From Alkalihalobacillus deserti (GTDB taxonomy: Bacteria; Bacillota; Bacilli; Bacillales; Bacillaceae_D): a stretch of DNA of 64,000 nucleotides. The stretch spans positions 1 to 64,000 of the forward strand of contig NZ_JAJAFR010000008.1 of the NCBI RefSeq assembly GCF_020734105.1, written 5' to 3'. Positions 48,724 through 57,276 of the stretch are shown piece by piece. Under the pieces are notes generated by a model, which worked only from the letters and a program-made list of their open reading frames with translations, did not search any database and was not told the DNA's origin. The position numbers were made by a program, and so were the translations under genes. The stretch's first letter is position 1, and every line of letters starts with the position of its first letter.

Positions 48724-50739
48724 TTAATGAGCAAGTACCTCTTTAAAGGTTCTTACCACATTCTCAACAGAAAAACCATATTCCTTAAGCAAAACACTTG
48801 CTGGCGCAGACGCCCCAAATTGGTCGATCGCAATGACAGCTCCCGCATCACCTACATATTTACTCCAACCAATTGAAGATCCCATTTCAATTCCAACACG
48901 AGCTTTTACGTTTTTAGGTAAGATTTCTTCTTTATATTCAGCAGATTGTTTCTCAAAACGATCCCAACTTGGCATACTTACAATCGATACGAAAATATTT
49001 TCTTGCTCTAGTTCTTTTTGTGCAGCAAGAGCTAGAGATACTTCAGAACCTGAAGCAAGCAATAAACCACTAACGTTCCCTTTTGCTTCTGAGACGATGT
49101 ATCCACCTTTTTTAACGCCTTCATATACTGTTTCTTGTTCAACATCTAATGTCGGTAAGTCTTGACGAGTTAAAATAAGGGCAGTTGGTGTATCTGTACT
49201 TTCAATCGCTAAACGCCATGCTGCAACGGTTTCTTTCGCATCAGCCGGTCGGATTGTACACAATCCAGGCATTGCACGTAATGATGCTAACTGTTCAACT
49301 GGCTCATGTGTTGGTCCATCTTCCCCAACTGCAATGCTATCGTGTGTAAACACATATGTGACAGGTAGCTTCATTAACGCAGCCAAACGAATGGCAGGGC
49401 GTAAATAGTCAGAAAATACAAAGAATGTCGCACCAAATACTTTGATTCCGCCATGAATCGCCATTCCGTTGATCGCCGCACCCATCGCAAATTCACGTAC
49501 ACCAAACCAGACATTACGTGCTGCAAAACCATCTAAACCGAAGTTCTTTTCTGACGTAATAAGTGTTTTATTAGATCCTGCTAAGTCAGCAGAACCACCA
49601 ATTAATTGTGGAATCACGTTTGCAGCTGCATTAAGCGTTTTACCTGATGACGCACGAGTTGCTAATGAACCACCGTCTTCAAAGGTTGGTAATGCTTCTT
49701 GCCAATTTTCAGGGAGCTTGCCTGCGAGTGCCTTTTCAAATTGTGTAGCTAATTCTGGGTGTGTTTTCTTATAGCTTTCAAAAAGCTCGTTCCATCCTTC
49801 TTCTTTTTGTTGACCGATTTTTGCAAATTCTTGAAAATGATTAGCTGCTTCTTCCGGTACAAAAAAGGCTTCTTCGTAAGACCATTCATATGCATTTTTT
49901 GTTAATTTAATTTCTTCCTCTCCAAGTGGGGCACCATGAGAAGCGGACTTACCTGACTTATTCGGAGATCCATAACCAATGACAGTTTTTACTTCAATTA
50001 ACGTCGGACGATCTAAATCTGCCTTTGCTTCTTGTAAAGCCTTTTGAATCGCGTCTATATCGTTCCCATCTTCAACACGAATCACTTGCCAATTATAAGC
50101 CTTGAATCTATCTTCTACACTTTCAGAGAACGATAAATTCAAGTCTCCATCTAATGAAATATCATTTGAATCATACATTACAATGAGACGTCCAAGTTTC
50201 AGGTGACCGGCAAGTGAAGCTGCTTCAGCAGAAACGCCTTCCATTAAATCACCATCGCCACAAAGACCATACGTATAATGATCGACAAGGTTAAACCCCT
50301 CTTTATTGTACGTTTCTGCAAGATGTCTTTCAGCCATTGCCATCCCTACAGCCATTGCAACACCTTGTCCTAAAGGTCCTGTTGTCGCTTCTACACCAGG
50401 AGTATGGCCGAGCTCAGGATGCCCTGGTGTTCTACTTCCCCATTGACGAAAGCTTTTTAAATCATCCATTGTTACGTCATAACCAAATAGGTGTAACATG
50501 CTGTATAATAACATTGATCCGTGTCCAGCGGATAAGACAAAGCGATCTCGATTAAACCAATTCGGGTTAGCTGGATTATGATTCATCTCTCTAGCCCATA
50601 ACGTATATGCCATTGGAGCTGCTCCCATTGGCAATCCAGGGTGACCTGAATTTGCTTTTTCGATCCCATCAATTGATAATGTTCTAATCGTATTAATGGC
50701 TAATTGATCAAGTTGTTTTTCATTTATAACTGTATTCAT
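48724..50739 (-). CDS. tkt: Transketolase
   Basis: ThDP-dependent transfer of two-carbon units in the pentose phosphate pathway. 671 residues, complete. Motifs: [14 protein letters not shown] near the N-terminus, ThDP motif [19 protein letters not shown] through [10 protein letters not shown], and the phosphate-binding [16 protein letters not shown]. Last gene of the minus-strand cluster, 24 bases after the PFK-like gene, with AAGGAG before ATG. Its presence here suggests that carbon from glucuronate leaves as ribulose 5-phosphate through this enzyme. Whether the genome has a second, housekeeping tkt cannot be seen. Confidence 0.97.
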   Translation of the reverse strand: MNTVINEKQLDQLAINTIRTLSIDGIEKANSGHPGLPMGAAPMAYTLWAREMNHNPANPNWFNRDRFVLSAGHGSMLLYSMLHLFGYDVTMDDLKSFRQWGSRTPGHPELGHTPGVEATTGPLGQGVAMAVGMAMAERHLAETYNKEGFNLVDHYTYGLCGDGDLMEGVSAEAASLAGHLKLGRLIVMYDSNDISLDGDLNLSFSESVEDRFKAYNWQVIRVEDGNDIDAIQKALQEAKADLDRPTLIEVKTVIGYGSPNKSGKSASHGAPLGEEEIKLTKNAYEWSYEEAFFVPEEAANHFQEFAKIGQQKEEGWNELFESYKKTHPELATQFEKALAGKLPENWQEALPTFEDGGSLATRASSGKTLNAAANVIPQLIGGSADLAGSNKTLITSEKNFGLDGFAARNVWFGVREFAMGAAINGMAIHGGIKVFGATFFVFSDYLRPAIRLAALMKLPVTYVFTHDSIAVGEDGPTHEPVEQLASLRAMPGLCTIRPADAKETVAAWRLAIESTDTPTALILTRQDLPTLDVEQETVYEGVKKGGYIVSEAKGNVSGLLLASGSEVSLALAAQKELEQENIFVSIVSMPSWDRFEKQSAEYKEEILPKNVKARVGIEMGSSIGWSKYVGDAGAVIAIDQFGASAPASVLLKEYGFSVENVVRTFKEVLAH

Positions 50740-50762
50740 GTAAAAACACTCCTTTTTCTCTT

Positions 50763-51644
50763 TTAATTTTTTTCTAAACTAAGATTACAATCTTTAAAGC
50801 TCGCCTTATTATCTTCTAGTGTTAACATTCCTGCATCCTCACTAGATTCAACCCAGCTAATCACTCCGCTAGCTATCTTCTTAGCAAGAATACGATCACT
50901 TGCCGTCGGTGACGCTCCCATGCATTGTGCTTCATCAAATTTGCTAACTTTCCAAGAAACATCCGCTAAAACAGGTTGTAATTTCTTTTCAACCATTGAA
51001 AGCTTAACCCGTTCATCAAAAATGATAAAAGAGTGATTATTCCCTGATTTTATTTTTTTATCTACTAATAGGGATAAGTCTTCAGTGGTCTCCACATCCC
51101 AATAACGAAGTAAGCCTCCCATTGCATCAGCAACATCCCTTGCTAGTAAACTGCCTTCAATTCCGGGAACCTGAATCCCAAAAAGACGAAACTGCTCGTA
51201 CCGGCACGAGGAGATCGTATCTTCAATTTTAAAAACATCCTCTATAATCGCATTAAGAGCAGAATCATACCCAAGTGATTGTTTCGATTCAGTCATCTCG
51301 TTATAGATTGATACAGGAATAAATAATGATTTTATTTTAAACTGATTCGTTACATGCTGAAAGAATCTATGTCCATTCTCTCCACCCATAACAATAAGTG
51401 TATCAAAGATAGATAAGTCACTTGAGCTTAATTGATAAGGATCTTTATCGGAATAACAACGTAATAAATTCCCACCATATGATCGCCATGTAACTAAATC
51501 TTCTTCAAGGAATTGTTTCACATTTGTCTTCTCTTCAATCGAATATACCTCATGATGATTATGAATGAGTTCTCTCACAATATCATAAGTTAATAGATTC
51601 ATAATTGAATAGCCTGATTCTATATTAATAATTCCAATTTTCAT
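50763..51644 (-). CDS. Phosphofructokinase-like protein, catalytic residues lost
   Basis: 293 residues, homologous to ATP-PFK along its whole length: KIGIIN start, VMGGENG (residues 86-91) where PFK has GGDGS, PVSIYNE (110-116) where PFK has the catalytic [26 protein letters not shown] matching the PFK helix after it, and [14 protein letters not shown] matching the QRGGSP..DR.LA block. The first-strand GGD, catalytic Asp (now Tyr) and substrate arginines are replaced, so kinase activity is unlikely. ATG 51644 is preferred, with AGGAGAGAGG just upstream. Tightly placed between larC2 and tkt. A sugar-phosphate sensor or PFK regulator is possible; function unknown. Confidence 0.75.
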   Translation of the reverse strand: MKIGIINIESGYSIMNLLTYDIVRELIHNHHEVYSIEEKTNVKQFLEEDLVTWRSYGGNLLRCYSDKDPYQLSSSDLSIFDTLIVMGGENGHRFFQHVTNQFKIKSLFIPVSIYNEMTESKQSLGYDSALNAIIEDVFKIEDTISSCRYEQFRLFGIQVPGIEGSLLARDVADAMGGLLRYWDVETTEDLSLLVDKKIKSGNNHSFIIFDERVKLSMVEKKLQPVLADVSWKVSKFDEAQCMGASPTASDRILAKKIASGVISWVESSEDAGMLTLEDNKASFKDCNLSLEKN

Positions 51645-51765
51645 AAGAACCTCTCTCCTACCACTCATTTTCTAGTTGTCTTGTTTCAGAATGTTCCCTT
51701 AATAGTAAACAAAAGTAGGTTCCGTTGTTTCATCCTTACAGGGAATTGATTGGCTTCCAGCTTCA

Positions 51766-52245
51766 TCATGACCGGTCGCTATCAATTTTTTTCCAAACCT
51801 GTTCATACACTTTCTTTAAAGGGATTTTATGAAGATTCGCAATACTCTTACAATCGTCAAACTCTGGTGACTTTTGTACAACTTGTCCACCATAAATACC
51901 TTCTTTAACGGAGACTGGCCCCCACTCGGTGGACACCGTTTTAAACTGCCTTTCTAATCGATGTACCGTTAATGGAAAATAACGTACTCCGAGAGTAGTC
52001 GTTTCTTTAAAAAGAATTTCCTCCATTTTCGGAATAGCGGTATAAGAACAAAGCAATTGAAGTAAAATAGCTGGTCTATTTTTTTTCATATAAATGGGTG
52101 TATAAAAAACGTCATTTGCCCCATAATCAAACAGCAAATCCATGACGTACCCAAGCCATTCACCCGAAATATCGTCAAGGTTTACTTCCATTTTGACCAT
52201 TTGATCATCAATATGTTGGTGATCGGGCGGGAGATTAGAGTGCAT
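51766..52245 (-). CDS. larC2: Nickel-pincer cofactor nickel-insertion protein, LarC2 half
   Basis: C-terminal half of LarC, the CTP-dependent nickel insertase/cyclometallase for the nickel-pincer nucleotide. The start VKMEVNLDDISGEWLGYVMD corresponds to the ETNIDDM.PE block after the LarC1 junction, followed by GANDVFYTPIYMKKNRP, a family signature. 159 residues. Own ATG with AGAGGGG at seven bases, 29 bases after the larC1 stop. LarC is commonly one gene or joined by frameshifting; here the two parts are plain separate genes. Confidence 0.88.
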   Translation of the reverse strand: MHSNLPPDHQHIDDQMVKMEVNLDDISGEWLGYVMDLLFDYGANDVFYTPIYMKKNRPAILLQLLCSYTAIPKMEEILFKETTTLGVRYFPLTVHRLERQFKTVSTEWGPVSVKEGIYGGQVVQKSPEFDDCKSIANLHKIPLKKVYEQVWKKIDSDRS

Positions 52246-52274
52246 CTTTTAACCCCTCTCGTTTAATTGACTAC

Positions 52275-53162
52275 TTATTCACCAATAATGACGCGAAGGA
52301 CATTAGGATGATCTCTAAAGCTTTTTGTCCCTGCCCCGTAACCCACCTGTTTTATCTTCATAGCTGGGAAAGCACAGAACTCTTCAGCTAATACCACAAC
52401 AATTGCTGCGCCCGTTGGAGTTGTCAATTCAGCTTTCAATTCGCTTTGTGCAATCGGAACCCCTTTTAACATTTCTAATGTAGCAGGTGCTGGTACTGGG
52501 TAAACACCATGATCAATACGAATCTTCCCGTTTCCAACTGGAATGGGAGAAGACCTAATTACGTCAATTTCCAGCTGGTCTAGTAGGATCGCTGCTCCTA
52601 CAATATCGATAATGGAATCCACTGCACCGACTTCATGGAAATGAACGTCTTCTAAAGGCAAGTTGTGAATATGCCCTTCTGCTTCTCCAATTTTCCTGAA
52701 TATATTTAGCGATGTATCTTTCACGCGATCAGAAAAACCAGCTGCTTCAATGAGCTTCACAATATCTTTATAAGAACGGTGATGATGCCCATGAGCATGA
52801 CTATGTCCGTGATCATGGCTATGTTCATGGGCATGACTGTCCTCGTGGTCATGGCTATGTTCATGAGCATGACTGTGCTCGTCGTCATGGCTATGTCCAT
52901 GAGTATGACTGTGCTCGTCGTCATGGCTATGTCCATGAGCATGACTGTGTCCGAGTTCTTCATTGTTTAATAGTACGTCGAATTTGGTACTTGTGATTCC
53001 GTTCTTCACAACTTTCGTCCACTTCAACTTATACTCTTCAGTGATATGCAGCTTAGTTAGTTCCGCTTCTAATTTGAATGGATCCGCTCCTGCATCAAGT
53101 AGAGCTCCAATCATCATATCGCCACTTATCCCTGAGAAGCAGTCCAAATAAAGTATCTTCAT
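52275..53162 (-). CDS. larC1: Nickel-pincer cofactor nickel-insertion protein, LarC1 half, His-rich
   Basis: N-terminal half of LarC. LYLDCFSGISGDMMIGALLDAG is the diagnostic start (quoted parts only). Residues 72-128 are an HSH/HGH/HEH repeat tract with over twenty histidines, which should bind Ni2+. DVHFHEVGAVDSIIDIVG and TPTGAAIV follow, and the protein ends NVLRVIIGE at its own stop. 295 residues. The start overlaps larB by 4 bases. Acts in the cytoplasm on the LarB/LarE product. Confidence 0.94.
   Translation of the reverse strand: MKILYLDCFSGISGDMMIGALLDAGADPFKLEAELTKLHITEEYKLKWTKVVKNGITSTKFDVLLNNEELGHSHAHGHSHDDEHSHTHGHSHDDEHSHAHEHSHDHEDSHAHEHSHDHGHSHAHGHHHRSYKDIVKLIEAAGFSDRVKDTSLNIFRKIGEAEGHIHNLPLEDVHFHEVGAVDSIIDIVGAAILLDQLEIDVIRSSPIPVGNGKIRIDHGVYPVPAPATLEMLKGVPIAQSELKAELTTPTGAAIVVVLAEEFCAFPAMKIKQVGYGAGTKSFRDHPNVLRVIIGE
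52779..52950 (-). repeat. Histidine-codon tandem repeat inside larC1
   Basis: Imperfect ~36-base repeats encoding HSHxHGHSHDDE-type units. The region is low-complexity and likely to vary in copy number. Confidence 0.75.
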
Positions 53163-53914
53163 TCGCTTTTAGCCCCTTTTTGTGCTAACTGATAAATTAA
53201 TGCGGCGCTGTATGCTCCACCGAAACCATTATCAATATTGACAACACTAATTCCAGAGGCACATGAATTTAACATCGTAAGTAATGCCGATAAACCATGA
53301 AAATTAGCCCCGTATCCAACACTTGTTGGTACGGCAATAACTGGATGGGAAACAAGCCCGCCTATCACACTTGGAAGCGCACCTTCCATTCCAGCCACTA
53401 CCACTGAGACGGTTGCTTGTTGAATTTCTTCATAATGATCGAACAACCGATGAATGCCAGCCACGCCTACATCGTAAATACGATGAACGTTACAACCTAA
53501 TGCTTCGGCTGTAATGGCTGCTTCTTCTGCTACTCTTAAATCAGATGTACCCGCACAAATGATACTTATGTATCCTTGCACATCAACTACATTCGCTTTA
53601 TTCTTCCATAAAAGAATCTGTGCGATTTCATGATAAATGAATTCCGGACACGCTTGAATGACTTGTTCAGCTTTATCTTTTGAAATACGTGTAACGAGCA
53701 CATTATTGTTTTTTTCCCGTAATGCTTTAATAATAGAGATGATTTGTTCAGTAGACTTTCCTTCTCCAAAGACAATTTCTGAAAAACCTTGTCTCTTCTT
53801 GCGATGGTGATCCACTTTAGCAAACCCTAAGTCTTCGTATGTTGCTAACTTTTTTTTCGCTTCAGAAACACTTAAGTCTCCTTTTTGGACTTGCTCTAAG
53901 ATCTCTTCTAACAT
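53159..53914 (-). CDS. larB: Nickel-pincer cofactor biosynthesis protein LarB
   Basis: Carboxylates and hydrolyses nicotinic acid adenine dinucleotide to give pyridinium-3,5-biscarboxylic acid mononucleotide, the first step of nickel-pincer synthesis. PurE/NCAIR-mutase-like C-terminal domain: ICAGTSDLRVAEEAAITAEALG, VYDVGVAGIHRL, VVAGMEGALPSVIGGLV and AVPTSVGYGA (partly quoted). ATG 53914 after AAGGTGAG is preferred over GTG 53923. Overlaps larC1 by 4 bases. Confidence 0.95.
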   Translation of the reverse strand: MLEEILEQVQKGDLSVSEAKKKLATYEDLGFAKVDHHRKKRQGFSEIVFGEGKSTEQIISIIKALREKNNNVLVTRISKDKAEQVIQACPEFIYHEIAQILLWKNKANVVDVQGYISIICAGTSDLRVAEEAAITAEALGCNVHRIYDVGVAGIHRLFDHYEEIQQATVSVVVAGMEGALPSVIGGLVSHPVIAVPTSVGYGANFHGLSALLTMLNSCASGISVVNIDNGFGGAYSAALIYQLAQKGAKSE

Positions 53915-53974
53915 CGTTAACACTCACCTTACTGATTAATGGTTACTTCTTAATGTATCATTTGTTAGAAGGAT

Positions 53975-55447
53975 TTAAAAATACCTAGCTAAATCATGCG
54001 CTAGTTTCTCGTACTTTTCATACACACTCAAATAGATCTTGTGATTTTCCGCATTTGGTTTTACCACTTCGCCCATCGGTACGTTCTTTTTAATGTCCTC
54101 AAAGGAGGCCACTTTGCCAATGGAAACTAATGCCGTCCAAGCAGCTCCCCACGCGGCACTGTGATGACTTTCAGGAACATACACTTCTTTTCCAAAAACA
54201 TCAGCCAGCATCTGAAGCCACAATGGAGACCTTGATAACCCACCATTAACATACAGCTTCTCAGGTTCGCCCGCTACTCGTTCTAATGCTTTTCCAATCT
54301 GATATAGATTAAAAGTAATTCCTTCTAATACCGCTCGAACGAAATGTTCCTTTTTATGAGTGATCGTTACCCCGTAAAAATTCCCTTTAGCACTTTGATT
54401 CCATAATGGTGCTCTTTCACCATTTACATACGGATGAAAAAGCATCCCTTCTGCCCCTGGAGAAACTCGATCTGCTTCTTTTGTAAGTTCATCAAAACTC
54501 CCTTGGTAATTTAACAGTTCCTTTAACCATTGAAGAGCAATTCCTCCGTTATTTGTTGGCCCTCCAATAATCGAGTAATCTTCTGTAAAGGCATAACAAA
54601 ATGTCTCATGCTTCTTATCAACTTGAGCCTTTTTGGTAAACTGTCGAATGGCTCCACTTGTTCCAGCCGTCACAGCCACTTCGCCAGGTAAAATTGCCCC
54701 AATTCCCAGGTTCGCCAACTGTCCGTCAGCTGAACCTAATACGAACGGAAGTTGATTGGATATACCCATTGCTTCTGAAATGTCATGTTTGATTTCCTTG
54801 ATGATCTCTGTCGGAGGAACAATCTTTGAAAGTTGATCCTTGTGAATATCAGCAAGCGCTAATGCATCTTCATCCCATTGGAATGTATGGCGGTTAAAGA
54901 GTCCGGTTGCAGACGCCATCGAATAATCAACGATTCTTTGACCAAACCATTTCTGAATAACAAATTCCTTTATTGACATGAAGTAAGCCGCTTTTTGATA
55001 TGGCTCATATTTTGTTTCTTTCATCCAAAGAAGCTTAATGAATGGAGACATTGGATGAACCGGCATGCCTGTTTTTTCGTAAAACTTCATGCCTGCGGTT
55101 TTCATCAATTCCTCCGCTTGATCACTGCTTCTTCCATCAGCCCAAATAACAGCATTCGATAAAGGTTGTCCCTGTTCATCCACACATATAAGAGAATGCA
55201 TCGCGGAAGAAATTCCAACTGTTAATAGTTCACCCTCTTGAACGTTTGCTTTTTCAACGGCGTTACGCACAGCTTGTACGGATAAACGTTCGATCTCATT
55301 CGGATCTTGTTCGACCCAACCTGTTTGAGGATAATACGATGTAATCATCTCTTCTGATTCAGCGATGACATTTCCACTTAAATTAAAAACAACCGCCTTA
55401 GCACTCGTTGTTCCAATATCAAGGCCGATCACTAACTCTTTTGACAT
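53975..55447 (-). CDS. gntK: Gluconokinase, FGGY family
   Basis: Phosphorylates D-gluconate to 6-phosphogluconate. FGGY kinase: N-terminal GLDIGTTSAKAVVFN, AVIWADGRSSDQA, GSADGQLANLGIGA, and C-terminal YVNGGLSRSPLWLQMLADVFG. 490 residues matches Bacillus GntK rather than the small GntK of enterics. Substrate is assigned from similarity to the Bacillus enzyme and from the pathway; xylulose or other FGGY substrates cannot be excluded by motif alone. A hairpin lies between it and larE. Confidence 0.87.
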   Translation of the reverse strand: MSKELVIGLDIGTTSAKAVVFNLSGNVIAESEEMITSYYPQTGWVEQDPNEIERLSVQAVRNAVEKANVQEGELLTVGISSAMHSLICVDEQGQPLSNAVIWADGRSSDQAEELMKTAGMKFYEKTGMPVHPMSPFIKLLWMKETKYEPYQKAAYFMSIKEFVIQKWFGQRIVDYSMASATGLFNRHTFQWDEDALALADIHKDQLSKIVPPTEIIKEIKHDISEAMGISNQLPFVLGSADGQLANLGIGAILPGEVAVTAGTSGAIRQFTKKAQVDKKHETFCYAFTEDYSIIGGPTNNGGIALQWLKELLNYQGSFDELTKEADRVSPGAEGMLFHPYVNGERAPLWNQSAKGNFYGVTITHKKEHFVRAVLEGITFNLYQIGKALERVAGEPEKLYVNGGLSRSPLWLQMLADVFGKEVYVPESHHSAAWGAAWTALVSIGKVASFEDIKKNVPMGEVVKPNAENHKIYLSVYEKYEKLAHDLARYF

Positions 55448-55522
55448 CCTGCATCTTCCTTTTTGCTCTTTAAAATATTTTAAAATTTTAAAAAAGGCAA
55501 AGAAATCTCCTGTTCTCCAAAA

Positions 55523-55560
55523 TAGAAACAGACTTTGAAAGAGCTCAAAGCCTGTTTCTA
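55523..55560 (-). terminator. Hairpin between larE and gntK
   Basis: TAGAAACAGACTTTGA pairs with TCAAAGCCTGTTTCTA (one wobble); followed on the minus strand by TTTTGG. It follows the larE stop by 12 bases and may be a partial terminator that sets the expression of the genes beyond. Confidence 0.6.
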
Positions 55561-55571
55561 CTTGTGCCCTC

Positions 55572-56372
55572 TTATGTAAGAACCTTATTCATGCTACCAC
55601 TTTGATAGCCAATTAAATCTAGTGTGATATATTGAAATCCATACATTTGAAGTTCATTTGCTATCAATTCATGATTCCGAAGGACAATTTCCATATCATT
55701 TGGTTCGACCTCTATCCTAGCCACTTCCTGATGTGTTCGAACGCGCACTTGACGAATATGAAGCGTTTTTAAATACGCTTCCGCTTTGTCAACTTTTGTT
55801 AACTTTTCTTTTGTAATCTTCTCCCCATAGGCAATTCTAGAAGATAAACATGCAAAAGAAGGCTTATTCCACGTCGGTAAGTCAAATTGCTTAGAAAGCT
55901 CTCTAATTTCCTCTTTAAATAAATCGGCTTCTTGCAAAGGACCACGAACTCCTCTTTCCTTCGCAGCCTTCATTCCAGGACGATGTTCATTCATATCATC
56001 GGCGATGACCCCATAAATAACATTTTTGAAACCTTTTTCTTCCATAATCGGGATTAAAAGTTCAAATAAACTGTTTTTGCAAAAGTAACACCGATTCTTA
56101 TCATTGTCTGTATAGCCTGGTATAGCCAATTCAGAAGTTTCGATCACTTGGTGATGAACTCCGATTTTTTCTGCTAATTCTTTTGCTTCTAGTAACTCAC
56201 TAGACGGGTACGTTTCTGAGTCGGCTGTGACAGCAAGCACGCGATCTTTTCCTAATGTTTCGACCGCCACTTTTAATAAGAATGTACTATCGACCCCTCC
56301 TGAAAAAGCGACAACAACCGAATTCATTTCTTGGAGAATGGATACTAACTTCTGATATTTTTTGTTAACCAT
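55572..56372 (-). CDS. larE: ATP-dependent sulfur transferase LarE
   Basis: Thiolates both carboxylates of the nickel-pincer precursor. N-terminal PP-loop FSGGVDSTFLL (residues 23-33). Three cysteines stand out: C95 and C98 in RCYFCKNS, and C175 in FACLSSR, the last at the position of the sacrificial cysteine of L. plantarum LarE. The extra CxxC suggests the iron-sulfur-cluster class of LarE that uses a [4Fe-4S] site for sulfur transfer rather than destroying a cysteine. 266 residues. Confidence 0.94.
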   Translation of the reverse strand: MVNKKYQKLVSILQEMNSVVVAFSGGVDSTFLLKVAVETLGKDRVLAVTADSETYPSSELLEAKELAEKIGVHHQVIETSELAIPGYTDNDKNRCYFCKNSLFELLIPIMEEKGFKNVIYGVIADDMNEHRPGMKAAKERGVRGPLQEADLFKEEIRELSKQFDLPTWNKPSFACLSSRIAYGEKITKEKLTKVDKAEAYLKTLHIRQVRVRTHQEVARIEVEPNDMEIVLRNHELIANELQMYGFQYITLDLIGYQSGSMNKVLT

Positions 56373-56471
56373 TGTCCTCTCCCTTCTAAAACATGTAGCA
56401 AAAGCATTCTATTGAGTCTCTCTATAGTGTATTGAATGCTCAACTCTAAAAGACCTTTTGTTCCGAGCCAA

Positions 56472-57242
56472 TTAGATAGTCATGCTACCAAATCCACCGT
56501 CTACTCTAATCAAAGCTCCAGTTACAAAACTTGATGCTTTATCTGAAGAAAGCCAGACAGCTGCTCCTTGTAATTCTTCTGGTTCACCAAAACGGTCCAT
56601 TGGGGTATGATTCATAATGGAAGCAATTCTTTCTTCGCTCAAAATTTTACGATTTTGCTCTGCTGGGAAGAAGCCTGGAATAATGGCATTTACACGAATT
56701 CCGTGTGGAGCAAATTCTCTTGCAAGATACTGAGTTAGACTATTTACTCCTGCTTTTGATACTGAATAAGTAAATACTTTTGATAATGGCGTTGTTGAAG
56801 AAACCGATGAAATATTAATGATACTGCCTTTTCTCTCTTGCTCAATCATTTTCTTTGCAAAGATCTGGCATGTAACGACAATTCCTTTCAAGTTCACATC
56901 CATGATATCATCCCATTCTTCCATATCAAGATCAAAGAATGGTGTGGCACTATTTTTCCCTGGGGCATTTAAAACGATATCCCAGCCACCAGACCACTGT
57001 TCAATCGCGTCTGCTGCTTCCTCTAAAGAGTCACGTGAACTAACATCTGCCTCAAAAGCTTTAGCTTTACCACCATTCTCTTCAATTTCCTGAACAACTT
57101 TATTAGCTTTTTCTAAATTACGACCAAGAATAGCTACTTTCGCACCATGTTCTGCTAAACCCTTTGCTATCGAACCTCCTAATACACTATTTCCACCAAT
57201 AGCTACAGCTGTTTTACCTGTTAGATCAAATAAATTCCCCAT
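56472..57242 (-). CDS. uxuB: SDR-family D-mannonate oxidoreductase (fructuronate reductase)
   Basis: Classical short-chain dehydrogenase: GGNSVLGGSIAKGLAEHG cofactor loop, NAPGKNSATPFF in place of NNAG, catalytic Ser in ISSVSSTTP, YSVSK (YxxxK), then NAIIPGFFPAEQN. The last block and the NAPGKN pattern resemble the SDR-type UxuB/YjmF of B. subtilis, which reduces D-fructuronate to D-mannonate. Start ATG 57242 with GGAGTGG. It is between the uronate isomerase/LarA-like pair and larE. Confidence 0.88.
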   Translation of the reverse strand: MGNLFDLTGKTAVAIGGNSVLGGSIAKGLAEHGAKVAILGRNLEKANKVVQEIEENGGKAKAFEADVSSRDSLEEAADAIEQWSGGWDIVLNAPGKNSATPFFDLDMEEWDDIMDVNLKGIVVTCQIFAKKMIEQERKGSIINISSVSSTTPLSKVFTYSVSKAGVNSLTQYLAREFAPHGIRVNAIIPGFFPAEQNRKILSEERIASIMNHTPMDRFGEPEELQGAAVWLSSDKASSFVTGALIRVDGGFGSMTI

Positions 57243-57276
57243 TACTTCCACTCCAGTCAATATATTTTTGTAAGCT

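Noticed and set aside
52240..52290. Programmed ribosomal frameshift joining larC1 and larC2
   Set aside because: The frames do not overlap; larC2 has its own SD and ATG after a 29-base gap.
52757..52970. Met-rich open frames on both strands at this position
   Set aside because: They are by-products of the histidine-codon repeat inside larC1.
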